DNA of 64,000 nucleotides from Streptococcus parauberis NCFD 2020. GTDB lineage: Bacteria; Bacillota; Bacilli; Lactobacillales; Streptococcaceae. Location of the stretch: the NCBI RefSeq assembly GCF_000187935.1, contig NZ_AEUT02000001.1, positions 2,016,501-2,080,500 of the forward strand. The letters run 5' to 3'. The notes under the pieces were generated by a model. That model was not told the DNA's origin. It saw only the letters and a program-made list of their open reading frames with translations, and did no database searches. Below are positions 36,501 to 45,077 of this stretch, in pieces (position 1 is the first letter of the stretch; each line of letters begins with the position of its first letter). Position numbers and translations under genes: made by a program.

Positions 36501-37355
36501 TTATTTCACTAAAGTAACGTGTGTTCTTATCCCATCCAAGTCTTCAAGAAGATAATTATTCTTTTCTTTTTCAATGACGATCATGCCATGAAGCTGAGCT
36601 TTTTTAAATGTCGCATCAAAAAAAATCTGATCACTATACTCAATTGTTAGGTAATTTAGGCCAAGATTGCTCTCTTGATGTTTCTGCAAGCTAGGTCCAC
36701 CCCAATTATTGAAGGCTAGGTGGTGGTGATACTGCCCTGAGGCGATCCATGAGGCAGTTGGAATCGTCATTTTGTTGCCCATTTGGAAAACTTTTTGATA
36801 AAGTTGAGACGACGCTAAGGCGTTATGGACACTAAGATGAACGTGACCAATTATTGTTGCTGGGTCTAACTTGTAAACCTCAGGAATTTCAGTTAAGTTA
36901 TCAAGCATACTTTGACCATCCATTGGGTCTGTCACACCGATGATTTGCCCATCTTCTTTAACATCCCATTCGGAAACATCTTTATCGCGATAGATTTCGA
37001 CACCATTTCCTTCGGGGTCGCTAATGTAAATGGCTTCACTGTAACCATGATCTGCGGCACCATCAAGTGGCGCTTGTGTAACCAAGATTTGCCGTAAGGC
37101 AAGGCCGAGAGCATTACGATTTGGAACTAAGATGGCAGTATGGTAAAGTCCATAAGTTGCTTCTTGGTCGGAGTTAACTAAGCGAAGTTCAATAATGGCT
37201 TCTTTGCCGTCAAAAGTTAGTAATGATTTGTTATCGTCTTGACTAAGAATGGATAAGCCAATAATTTCTGTGTAAAAGTTAGTCATATTTGTCAGGTCTT
37301 TGACATTTAGTGAGACCATTCCTAAGCGAATAGCTGAATTGTATGTGTAAGTCAT
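36501..37355 (-). CDS. catE: Catechol-2,3-dioxygenase-like VOC protein (CatE type)
   Basis: A 284-residue protein with two VOC domains (about 8-125 and 165-284). The metal ligand regions are IIGHVHLSV and [13 protein letters not shown], and the length and pattern match CatE of Bacillus subtilis, an extradiol dioxygenase for catechol. GGAGA precedes the ATG. It is divergent from an HxlR/DUF24 regulator. In B. subtilis catDE is repressed by the DUF24 regulators YodB and CatR and induced by quinones; the same arrangement is likely here. Confidence 0.83.
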   Translation of the reverse strand: MTYTYNSAIRLGMVSLNVKDLTNMTNFYTEIIGLSILSQDDNKSLLTFDGKEAIIELRLVNSDQEATYGLYHTAILVPNRNALGLALRQILVTQAPLDGAADHGYSEAIYISDPEGNGVEIYRDKDVSEWDVKEDGQIIGVTDPMDGQSMLDNLTEIPEVYKLDPATIIGHVHLSVHNALASSQLYQKVFQMGNKMTIPTASWIASGQYHHHLAFNNWGGPSLQKHQESNLGLNYLTIEYSDQIFFDATFKKAQLHGMIVIEKEKNNYLLEDLDGIRTHVTLVK

Positions 37356-37437
37356 ATTTAAAATCTCCTGTATTGGTAATAAGTATATTTTATCGCCTTA
37401 GTTTCTAAATGAAAAGTAGGCACAATTTAGTAAGTAA

Positions 37438-37453
37438 GTTACTTATAAGTAAC
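37438..37453. promoter_or_regulatory. Perfect palindrome, candidate HxlR operator (catE side)
   Basis: GTTACTTATAAGTAAC is a perfect 16-base palindrome between catE and the HxlR gene. The flanking GTAA copies extend it. Confidence 0.55.
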
Positions 37454-37483
37454 AAATGTGTAATTTAAGTGTTTTTAACCTAC

Positions 37484-37526
37484 TTGTCACAAAAAATTTT
37501 TTAGGATATAATGTAAAGTAAGTTAC
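37484..37526 (+). promoter_or_regulatory. HxlR-regulator promoter with repeated operator half
   Basis: TTGTCA (37484-37489), 17 bases, TATAAT (37507-37512). GTAAGTTAC at 37518-37526, at the expected transcription start, repeats the motif found at 37434-37442 near catE, consistent with autoregulation. Confidence 0.6.
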
Positions 37527-37556
37527 AAAATGATACTAATGAAATGAGGTACCCCC

Positions 37557-37883
37557 ATGTCAGAAGAAAATACAGTTTGCCCTGTGGAAACTACCTTATC
37601 CTTAATTGGGGATAAGTGGAAGATTCTGATCCTCAGGGATTTGTTGAAGGGGACCATGCGTTTTAGTCAGTTGCAAAAATCAATTGGCAAGGTCAGTCAA
37701 AAAGTTTTAACCAGTCAATTACGTGATATGGAAGCCCATGGTCTAGTTCACCGTGAAGTCTTTGCAGAAGTTCCACCTCGTGTTGAATATTCACTGACTG
37801 AAACGGGCCTTAGTCTAGAACCGGTCATCGATTCAATGCTAGCTTGGGGGCAAAACTACCAAGAAAAATATCTGACTAACTAA
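37557..37883 (+). CDS. HxlR/DUF24-family transcriptional regulator
   Basis: A 108-residue winged-helix protein: CPVETTLSLIGDKWKILILRDLLKG, RFSQLQKSI and VSQKVLTSQLRDMEAHGLV are typical of DUF24. Cys8 occupies the position of the redox-sensing N-terminal cysteine of YodB/CatR, so thiol oxidation or quinone alkylation could inactivate it. It is divergent from catE, with shared palindromic sites between them. GAGGT precedes the ATG. Confidence 0.88.
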   Translation: MSEENTVCPVETTLSLIGDKWKILILRDLLKGTMRFSQLQKSIGKVSQKVLTSQLRDMEAHGLVHREVFAEVPPRVEYSLTETGLSLEPVIDSMLAWGQNYQEKYLTN

Positions 37884-37884
37884 A

Positions 37885-37909
37885 GGAGGTGCTAGGCACC
37901 TCTTTTTTA
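37885..37909. terminator. Terminator between HxlR regulator and treR
   Basis: GGAGGTGC-TA-GGCACCTC followed by TTTTTT, immediately after the regulator stop. It lies between convergent genes. Confidence 0.82.
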
Positions 37910-38620
37910 TTTTGGATTTCGTCTGGCAAAGTCAACAAATTTGAATTTTTCTAATTTATGCCGGCTTTCTGTAAATTGGAATTGTTCATTATTTGACAAA
38001 TAGACTTTTGATTTCACAGAGACAACATGTTTGTCAGATCCTAAATCTAGTAAAATTTTATCCCGATCATTGATTTGGTCAATTGTAACTTCTTTTAAGG
38101 CAAAATCAATTGGTAAGTGGAGTTCTTTCTCCAAATATTGATAAAGTGATACTTCAGCAATTTCTCTTGAGATTGTAGGGACTATATCCTTATTCAAGTA
38201 ATCAATGTCTAAAACTGAGGCAACGCCATCAACAACACGCTGACGGGTGATTCGCCAGATAATTGTATTTTCTTTGAAGCCAGTTAATTTTGAAACATAT
38301 TTGTCTACAATTAATTTATCAATAGCAATAACATTTGTTTTCGAATCCATATTGAAGTAGGAAACTAACTCATGATAACTCGTTAATTCAGAAATGGGGA
38401 ATAATATTTGATGGTGTTTGATGACTTGAGTTCCACGACCTTGTTGGCTTTTAACTAGTCCAGCTTTCGCTAGAAGGTTCAGTGACTTACGAATAGTATC
38501 TCTACTTGCATCATACTCTTTACAGAGTTCAATTTCAGTTGGTAAAAAGTCATCAATAGCATAAATTTCTTTGGCAATTTTTTCTTCTAAATCTTTGAAA
38601 ATGCGTTCATATTTTTTCAT
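37907..38620 (-). CDS. treR: GntR/UTRA-type trehalose operon regulator
   Basis: A 237-residue GntR regulator. The N-terminal winged helix has DFLPTEIELCKEYDASRDTIRKSL and the C-terminal UTRA effector domain spans about 90-237 (FQFTESRHKLEKFKFVDFARR). TreR proteins sense trehalose-6-phosphate. The divergent treB-treC genes identify it. The frame reaches 38641, but MKKYERIFKDLEEK at 38620 matches the family start; neither ATG has a good ribosome binding site. Confidence 0.9.
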   Translation of the reverse strand: MKKYERIFKDLEEKIAKEIYAIDDFLPTEIELCKEYDASRDTIRKSLNLLAKAGLVKSQQGRGTQVIKHHQILFPISELTSYHELVSYFNMDSKTNVIAIDKLIVDKYVSKLTGFKENTIIWRITRQRVVDGVASVLDIDYLNKDIVPTISREIAEVSLYQYLEKELHLPIDFALKEVTIDQINDRDKILLDLGSDKHVVSVKSKVYLSNNEQFQFTESRHKLEKFKFVDFARRNPK

Positions 38621-38705
38621 AATCGTAATTATTTCTTTCATTTGTCTATTTTTTTACGGACAACCTATCTTATTTTAACAGAAATATCCTGATTTTCAAG
38701 CAAAC

Positions 38706-38721
38706 AACTTGCCTACAAGTT
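38706..38721. promoter_or_regulatory. Inverted repeat upstream of treB, possible TreR site
   Basis: AACTTG-CCTA-CAAGTT directly abuts the treB -35 and cre site. I infer a TreR operator from position only. Confidence 0.4.
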
Positions 38722-38742
38722 TGGAATCGATTACAATTAAAG
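38721..38742 (+). promoter_or_regulatory. treB promoter with cre site
   Basis: TTGGAA (38721-38726) and TATAAG after 16 bases. TGGAATCGATTACA (38722-38735) satisfies the cre consensus TGNNANCGNTNNCA and covers the promoter, so CcpA repression of trehalose use is expected. Confidence 0.62.
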
Positions 38743-38841
38743 TATAAGCTAATTTAATATTGGTCTGTTACATCACTTATTCATTGAAAGCAACTGAATT
38801 ATTCAGTCGGTTTTAATTATGGAAAAACTAGGGGAAATCAA

Positions 38842-40827
38842 ATGGGAAAATTTGAAAATGAAGCTAAGACACTTCTTTCTGCCATAGGCGGTAAAGAAAA
38901 CATCAAAGCTGTTACACACTGCGCAACCCGCATGCGTTTTGTTTTGAATGACAATAGCAAAGCTAATGTCAAAGAAATTGAAAAAATTTCTGCTGTAAAA
39001 GGAACTTTTACAAATGCTGGTCAATTCCAGGTTATCATTGGTAATGATGTTCCAATTTTTTATAATGATTTTACAGCTGTTTCTGGTGTAGAAGGCGTTT
39101 CGAAAGAAGTTGCTAAATCGGCAGCCAAAAGTAATCAAAATGTATTCCAACGTGTTATGACAATGTTGGCTGAAATTTTCACACCAATTATTCCAGCTAT
39201 TATCGTTGGGGGTCTTATTTTAGGATTCCGTAACGTTATTGATAGTGTTCCATGGAGTTTCCTTGATGGGAAAACAATTGTAGAAGTTTCAAAATTCTGG
39301 GCTGGTGTTGATTCATTCTTATGGTTACCAGGGGAAGCAATTTTCCACTTCTTACCAGTAGGTATCACTTGGTCGGTAACTCGTAAAATGGGGACAACTC
39401 AAATCTTAGGTATCGTTCTAGGTATCTGTTTGGTTTCTCCACAATTACTTAATGCCTATGCAGTTGCAAGCACTCCAGCTTCTGAAATTGCTAAAAACTG
39501 GGTATGGGATTTTGGATCGTTCACAATTAACCGTATTGGTTATCAAGCTCAAGTTATTCCAGCTTTACTTGCCGGTTTAACATTAGCTTATCTTGAAATT
39601 TTCTGGCGTAAACGTATTCCAGAAGTAGTTTCTATGATTTTTGTACCATTCTTATCATTAGTTCCAGCAATTATCTTAGCCCATACGGTTTTAGGTCCTT
39701 TAGGTTGGACAATTGGTAAAGGTATCTCATTTGTAGTACTTGCTGGTTTAACTGGTCCAGTGAAATGGTTGTTCGGTGCTATCTTCGGTGCTTTATATGC
39801 GCCACTTGTTATCACTGGTTTGCACCATATGACAAATGCCATTGATACTCAATTGATTGCAGATACTGCAACTCATACAACAGGTCTATGGCCAATGATT
39901 GCACTTTCAAATATTGCACAAGGTTCTGCTGTATTTGCTTACTACTTAATGAACCGTCATAATGAGCGCGAAGCAGAAGTTTCTGTAGCAGCTACAATCT
40001 CAGCTTACCTAGGTGTAACTGAACCTGCATTATTTGGGGTTAACTTGAAATATGTTTATCCATTTGTTGCTGGTATGATTGGTTCTGGTGTTGCTGGCTT
40101 ACTTGCAACAACAATGAACGTTCAAGCTAACTCTATTGGTGTTGGTGGACTTCCAGGTTTCATGGCAATCCACGTTAAATCAATGATTCCATTCTTTATC
40201 TGTATGGCAGTTGCTATTGCAATTCCAATGTTCTTAACTTTCTTTTTCCGTAAATCAAACATCATGACTAAAGCTGAAGATGAAGCAATTGCTGATCGTT
40301 TAGCTGATTCAGCAGTAGCGGCTCCTGTTGCTACTGAAGCGACATCAACTGTTGCTACTTCAGGTTCTAAAGTTGAAATGGTTAGCCCACTTACAGGTCA
40401 AGTAAAACCTTTAAGTGAAGCTGTTGACTCAGTATTTGCACAAGCAGTAATGGGACAAGGTGTTCTGATCCAACCAACCGAAGGTGAATTAGTTTCACCA
40501 GTTGATGGACAAGTGTCAGTATTGTTCCCAACTAAACATGCTGTAGGACTTGTTTCTACTGATGGCGTTGAAATTTTAATGCATATTGGTATGGATACCG
40601 TTAACCTAGATGGCCAAGGCTTCACAGCCCACGTTAACCAAGGTGATATTGTTAAAGCTGGCGACAAATTAATTTCATTTGATATGGAAGCAATTAAAGC
40701 TGCTGGATATCCAACTGAAACACCATTTGTTGTCACAAATCAAGATGCTTACGATGTTACTGTAGATGCTACTTTGCCATCTGAGATTTCTCGTAAACAA
40801 CCATTAATGACTGCTGTTAAAAAATAA
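38842..40827 (+). CDS. treB: Trehalose-specific PTS EIIBCA
   Basis: A 661-residue fused PTS permease. EIIB is at the N-terminus with phospho-Cys27 in AVTHCATRMRF. EIIC covers about 110-470 with ten or so membrane segments and FGALYAPLVITGLHHM. An Ala/Thr-rich linker near 480-510 leads to EIIA with His581 in LMHIGMDTVNL. It imports trehalose as trehalose-6-phosphate. AGGGGA precedes the ATG. A hairpin separates it from treC. Confidence 0.94.
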   Translation: MGKFENEAKTLLSAIGGKENIKAVTHCATRMRFVLNDNSKANVKEIEKISAVKGTFTNAGQFQVIIGNDVPIFYNDFTAVSGVEGVSKEVAKSAAKSNQNVFQRVMTMLAEIFTPIIPAIIVGGLILGFRNVIDSVPWSFLDGKTIVEVSKFWAGVDSFLWLPGEAIFHFLPVGITWSVTRKMGTTQILGIVLGICLVSPQLLNAYAVASTPASEIAKNWVWDFGSFTINRIGYQAQVIPALLAGLTLAYLEIFWRKRIPEVVSMIFVPFLSLVPAIILAHTVLGPLGWTIGKGISFVVLAGLTGPVKWLFGAIFGALYAPLVITGLHHMTNAIDTQLIADTATHTTGLWPMIALSNIAQGSAVFAYYLMNRHNEREAEVSVAATISAYLGVTEPALFGVNLKYVYPFVAGMIGSGVAGLLATTMNVQANSIGVGGLPGFMAIHVKSMIPFFICMAVAIAIPMFLTFFFRKSNIMTKAEDEAIADRLADSAVAAPVATEATSTVATSGSKVEMVSPLTGQVKPLSEAVDSVFAQAVMGQGVLIQPTEGELVSPVDGQVSVLFPTKHAVGLVSTDGVEILMHIGMDTVNLDGQGFTAHVNQGDIVKAGDKLISFDMEAIKAAGYPTETPFVVTNQDAYDVTVDATLPSEISRKQPLMTAVKK

Positions 40828-40846
40828 AAGAATTCAAATAGAGAGT

Positions 40847-40870
40847 ACAGGAACTGGAGGCAGTTCCTGT
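40847..40870 (+). other. Hairpin between treB and treC
   Basis: CAGGAACTG-GAGG-CAGTTCCTG, a perfect nine-base stem, has no T-run. It may stabilise the treB 3' end or modulate treC expression. Confidence 0.65.
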
Positions 40871-40894
40871 CTCCATTTCTAGGGAGGAAGAGAT

Positions 40895-42520
40895 ATGGCT
40901 ATTGACAAAAGAAAAGTTGTCTATCAAATTTATCCAAAATCATATAAAGATACTGATGGAAGTGGCGTAGGTGATTTACGTGGCATTATTGAAAAAATTC
41001 CTTATTTGCGTGAATTAGGAATTGACATGGTTTGGCTAAATCCCTTTTATCCAAGTCCACAACGAGATAATGGTTACGATGTAGCAGATTACACTGCTGT
41101 AAACCCTGATTTTGGAACTATGGAAGATTTTGAAGAACTAATCCGAGTTGGTCAGGAAAATAAGATTGACTTTATGTTAGATATGGTGTTAAACCATTGT
41201 TCTACGGAACACGAGTGGTTCCAAAAAGCATTAGCTGGTGATAAATACTATCAAGATTTCTTCATTTTAAGAGATCAACCAACAGATTGGTTATCAAAAT
41301 TTGGTGGTAATGCATGGGCACCGTTTGGTGATACTGGCAAATATTATCTTCATTTATTTGATGTGACACAGGCTGACTTGAATTGGAGAAATCCTAATGT
41401 TCGCGAAGAACTCTTTAAAGTTGTTAATTTCTGGAAAGATAAAGGCGTAAAAGGTTTCCGTTTTGATGTTATTAACTTGATTGGTAAAGATGAAGTCTTA
41501 GAAGATTGTGCTATCAATGATGGTAAACCTGCTTACACTGACCGACCAATTACGCACGAATACCTAAAGATGATGAATAATGCCAGCTTTGGTAAAGATG
41601 ATTCATTTATGACAGTTGGTGAAATGTCTGCAACGACTATTGAAAATTGTATTCTTTATACAGCTCCTGAACGGGAAGAATTATCAATGGCATTTAATTT
41701 CCACCATTTAAAAGTTGACTACAAAGATGGTCAAAAATGGACCTTAATGGATTTTGATTTTATTACCTTGCGTGACCTTTTCCATTCTTGGGGTGAAGGA
41801 ATGAGTGTTGGTAATGGTTGGAATGCTTTATTCTACAATAACCATGACCAACCACGTGCATTGAATCGTTTTGTAGATATCCAAAACTTCCGTGAGGAAG
41901 GTGCGACAATGCTTGCTGCTTCAATTCACTTATCACGTGGAACACCTTATATTTATATGGGTGAAGAAATTGGTATGGTTGATCCTGATTATGATACCAT
42001 GACTGACTACGTTGATATTGAAAGTTTAAATGCCTATCAAATGCTTCTAGATGAAGGTAAGACTGAAGAAGAAGCTTTTACAATTATTAGTGCAAAATCT
42101 CGGGACAATTCACGTACACCAATGCAATGGGATGCCAGTAAAAATGCTGGATTTACTACTGGAATTCCATGGCTCAAAGCAGGTAAGACTTACAAAGAAA
42201 TTAATGTTGAAGCAGAGAAGAATGGAAAGATTTTCCCATTCTATCAAAAATTAATTCAATTACGTAAAGAAATGCCATTAATCTCTGAGGGAGATTATAA
42301 AGCAGCTCTCAAAGATAGTGAGCGCATTTATGCCTTTGAACGTGAGTTGGATGGACAAAAATTATTAGTCCTAAATAATTTCTATTCTGATCAAGCTCAA
42401 GTTGAACTGCCAATTGAGTATCAAAATGGACGAGTGTTAATTAGTAATTATGAGGTCGACTTAGTTGGTACAAATCTAACTTTAGAAGCTTATCAAACAA
42501 TTGCAATTCTCGCTAAATAA
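40895..42520 (+). CDS. treC: Trehalose-6-phosphate hydrolase (alpha,alpha-phosphotrehalase)
   Basis: A 541-residue GH13 enzyme. Conserved regions: DMVLNHCSTEHEWF, GFRFDVINLIGKDE with nucleophile Asp191, TVGEMSA with acid/base Glu243 and NNHDQPRALNRF with the third carboxylate. It splits trehalose-6-phosphate to glucose and glucose-6-phosphate. The gene is second in the operon behind treB. AGGGAGGAAG precedes the ATG. A terminator follows. Confidence 0.95.
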   Translation: MAIDKRKVVYQIYPKSYKDTDGSGVGDLRGIIEKIPYLRELGIDMVWLNPFYPSPQRDNGYDVADYTAVNPDFGTMEDFEELIRVGQENKIDFMLDMVLNHCSTEHEWFQKALAGDKYYQDFFILRDQPTDWLSKFGGNAWAPFGDTGKYYLHLFDVTQADLNWRNPNVREELFKVVNFWKDKGVKGFRFDVINLIGKDEVLEDCAINDGKPAYTDRPITHEYLKMMNNASFGKDDSFMTVGEMSATTIENCILYTAPEREELSMAFNFHHLKVDYKDGQKWTLMDFDFITLRDLFHSWGEGMSVGNGWNALFYNNHDQPRALNRFVDIQNFREEGATMLAASIHLSRGTPYIYMGEEIGMVDPDYDTMTDYVDIESLNAYQMLLDEGKTEEEAFTIISAKSRDNSRTPMQWDASKNAGFTTGIPWLKAGKTYKEINVEAEKNGKIFPFYQKLIQLRKEMPLISEGDYKAALKDSERIYAFERELDGQKLLVLNNFYSDQAQVELPIEYQNGRVLISNYEVDLVGTNLTLEAYQTIAILAK

Positions 42521-42537
42521 TATAGAAATAAAGATAT

Positions 42538-42586
42538 AAGCCTAAGGAAAGAGGTAGATGATACCTGTTTTGCTTGGGCTTTTTTG
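42538..42586 (+). terminator. treC terminator
   Basis: AAGCCTAAG pairs with CTTGGGCTT around an inner AGGTA / TACCT hairpin, then TTTTTT. Confidence 0.75.
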
Positions 42587-42733
42587 TGTTCTCATCTGCT
42601 TAGAGGCATTGTATAATAGGATTATCTGACTTTAGCACAAAGTATTTTAAATAATAGATAGATTAAATTGTGCCCAATAGGGACTAGGAAGCTCTCGGTC
42701 AATAGTCTAAAATGAAAGAGGAAAGGTAAGGTT

Positions 42734-44776
42734 ATGGTTGATAATAAATCACTAGTAATATTGATGACGTTGATTAGAAATCAACAACTTTCTCTTTATG
42801 AATTATCTGTAAAGACAAAGTTTTCCATAAAAACTTTAAAAGATGAAATAGCAACAATCAATCAGTTGTTAGAAGCAAATAAATTTCCCCAACTTGTCAT
42901 CTCTAATGGCAACTACAGCCTTTCAAAAAAGTTAGAAAATAAGTCACAATTAATTTTTAACTTATTAAATTCACAGCATATTTTTCTTGGACAAGAAGAA
43001 AGAATAGCTTTTATTTACCTTTATACCTTTTGTCGGAAAGATTTTGTATCCAATACTCACTATCAATATTTTTTGAAAGTCAGTAAAAATACGACCTTAA
43101 CGGATATCAAGGCTTTACGTTCCTTAATGGCCAGTTACCAATTGAAGTTAATCTACTCTCGTCAACTTGGCTATACCTTAAGAGGCAAAGAACAAGATAA
43201 ACACCGGATGGCTATCAAGATAATCACGGATTTGATTCAATCAGCCAATGGACGATGGGCCCTTGACTACATTCTATCTGAGTGGGATTATAAGGTTTCT
43301 TATGAGTTACTGGAGCAGAAAGTCACTGATTATTATCAGACTTTCCAAATGACACCAATTCTCGATCGTTTGAAAGAGTGTCTCTACATTATTATCTTTA
43401 TCCTTAGTCGTTATCAGCGTCCTGTTATTCGAATCGAAGATAACCGGACACCGATTTCCAAGGAAATAGAAGATCTGATTAGTTTGGTGGCAAATGAGGT
43501 TAAGCAAGAGGAGAAGGTCGATTTAGAGCTCACAGATCCTCAACAAAATTATCTGCGACTTTTGCTTTCGGGGTCTTTTGAAGGTGACCAGGATAGTGAT
43601 GACTATTATTTTAGTGAGTTGACATTAGAAATCATTAATCAGTTGGAGGGCATATCATTGTTGCGCTTTGAAGATAAGGGAGCTATGTTGGCAACCATGA
43701 AGCGTCATCTGATTCCAGCTTATTATCGACTGCAATTTGGTTTATCTTCATCAAATGATTATGCTTATCGGATTAAGCAGGATTACCCAGAGCTTTTTAC
43801 CATGGTTCGGCAAGCCTTGCAACCACTTGAAAGAGAAGTGGGTTATCCAATTCCATCCAGTGAAATTGCTTATTTTGTCTTACATTTTGGTGGCTACTTA
43901 CACCAGCAAAAATCAGTCTTTGAAAGCAAATATCGGGCAGTCATTATCTGTCCTAATGGGGTTAGTTCCTCCTTAATCATTAAGGAAAATTTAAAAATCC
44001 TTTTTCCTCAGCTCAGTTTTCAAGGTATTTCACGAGTTGATCAGTTAGATGGTATCGACCCAAATGATTATGACATGATTTTTTCGACTATCATTTTGGA
44101 TAGAAAAAAGCCATGTTACTTAGTACCAATGATAATGACCGAAGAACAATCTTTTCAACTAGTTGACTTGGTTTGTCAAGATTTTCCAAATCTTGCTGAT
44201 GAGGATTTAGAAGTTGAAAAAATACTTACTACTATTAAGCATTACGCTACAGTGACTAAGGAAAAAGAACTACGGATTGCATTGCGTAAAATATTGAAAC
44301 AAGATTTATTAAGAAAGGACGTGAGCCCCTTGCTGCACGAATTAATTACAGAACAGACTTATCAAACCAGCTCACAAAAGCTAGATTGGAAAGAAGCAAT
44401 CAAACTGGCTGCTCAGCCATTGCTTGATCAAGGAAAAATTACGGACCATTATCCCCAAGCAATGATTGAAAAGGTGGAGGAATTTGGACCATTTATCAAT
44501 CTTGGGAAAGGGATAGCCATTCCACATGCCAGACCCGAAGATGGTGTCGTCGATGTGGGTATGTCCATGTTAGTCCTTGAACAGCCAATTTACCTTTTGG
44601 ATGATCCCAAGCAAGAAATCCATTTACTGATTTGTATCGCTGCTGTGGATAATGAAACCCATCTAAAGGCTTTGTCACAATTAACCACAATTTTAAGAGA
44701 TAATGAGCATGTTAAGGTATTACTTGCTTCACGTAACTACCAGGAAATAAAAAAAATTATTAATCAGGAGGCGTAA
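42734..44776 (+). CDS. PRD-containing regulator with EIIB- and EIIA-like domains (MtlR/BglG class)
   Basis: A 680-residue regulator: N-terminal helix-turn-helix (LSLYELSVKTKFSIKTLKDEI), two PRD domains over about 160-390, an EIIB-like domain with Cys406 (AVIICPNGVSSSLI) and a C-terminal EIIA domain with a phospho-His near 599 (AIPHARPEDGV). It should activate the downstream PTS/transketolase operon in response to PTS phosphorylation. The following EIIB and EIIC lack a separate EIIA gene, so this EIIA-like domain may also serve them; that is inference. Five bases separate it from EIIB. Confidence 0.85.
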   Translation: MVDNKSLVILMTLIRNQQLSLYELSVKTKFSIKTLKDEIATINQLLEANKFPQLVISNGNYSLSKKLENKSQLIFNLLNSQHIFLGQEERIAFIYLYTFCRKDFVSNTHYQYFLKVSKNTTLTDIKALRSLMASYQLKLIYSRQLGYTLRGKEQDKHRMAIKIITDLIQSANGRWALDYILSEWDYKVSYELLEQKVTDYYQTFQMTPILDRLKECLYIIIFILSRYQRPVIRIEDNRTPISKEIEDLISLVANEVKQEEKVDLELTDPQQNYLRLLLSGSFEGDQDSDDYYFSELTLEIINQLEGISLLRFEDKGAMLATMKRHLIPAYYRLQFGLSSSNDYAYRIKQDYPELFTMVRQALQPLEREVGYPIPSSEIAYFVLHFGGYLHQQKSVFESKYRAVIICPNGVSSSLIIKENLKILFPQLSFQGISRVDQLDGIDPNDYDMIFSTIILDRKKPCYLVPMIMTEEQSFQLVDLVCQDFPNLADEDLEVEKILTTIKHYATVTKEKELRIALRKILKQDLLRKDVSPLLHELITEQTYQTSSQKLDWKEAIKLAAQPLLDQGKITDHYPQAMIEKVEEFGPFINLGKGIAIPHARPEDGVVDVGMSMLVLEQPIYLLDDPKQEIHLLICIAAVDNETHLKALSQLTTILRDNEHVKVLLASRNYQEIKKIINQEA

Positions 44777-44780
44777 TATA

Positions 44781-45065
44781 ATGTTAAGAATTGGTACAGC
44801 ATGTGGCTCAGGGTTGGGCTCAAGTTTTATGGTACAAATGAATATCGAATCTATTCTTAAAGATCTTGGTGTCACTGATGTTGAAGTAGAGCATTATGAC
44901 CTAGGAGGCGCAGATCCTTCTGCAGCTGATGTATGGATTGTGGGACGTGACCTAGAAGATTCTGCTGGGCACCTTGGGGATGTTCGTATCCTGAACAGTA
45001 TTATTGATATGGATGAATTAAGAGAATTGGTTACAGCTATCTGTCAGGAAAAAGGATTAATCTAG
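44781..45065 (+). CDS. PTS EIIB component, ascorbate/galactitol type
   Basis: A 94-residue EIIB protein with the phosphorylation loop GTACGSGLGSSFM (Cys near residue 8). The fold belongs to the UlaB/SgaB class. AGGAGG ends the previous gene and serves as ribosome binding site. It is between the PRD regulator and an UlaA-like EIIC. Substrate is likely ascorbate or a related sugar acid or pentitol. Confidence 0.85.
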   Translation: MLRIGTACGSGLGSSFMVQMNIESILKDLGVTDVEVEHYDLGGADPSAADVWIVGRDLEDSAGHLGDVRILNSIIDMDELRELVTAICQEKGLI

Positions 45066-45077
45066 GAGGAGAGAGAA

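Noticed and set aside
37907..38620. Treating treR as a generic GntR gene of other function
   Set aside because: The C-terminal UTRA motifs and the divergent treB-treC genes fit TreR clearly.
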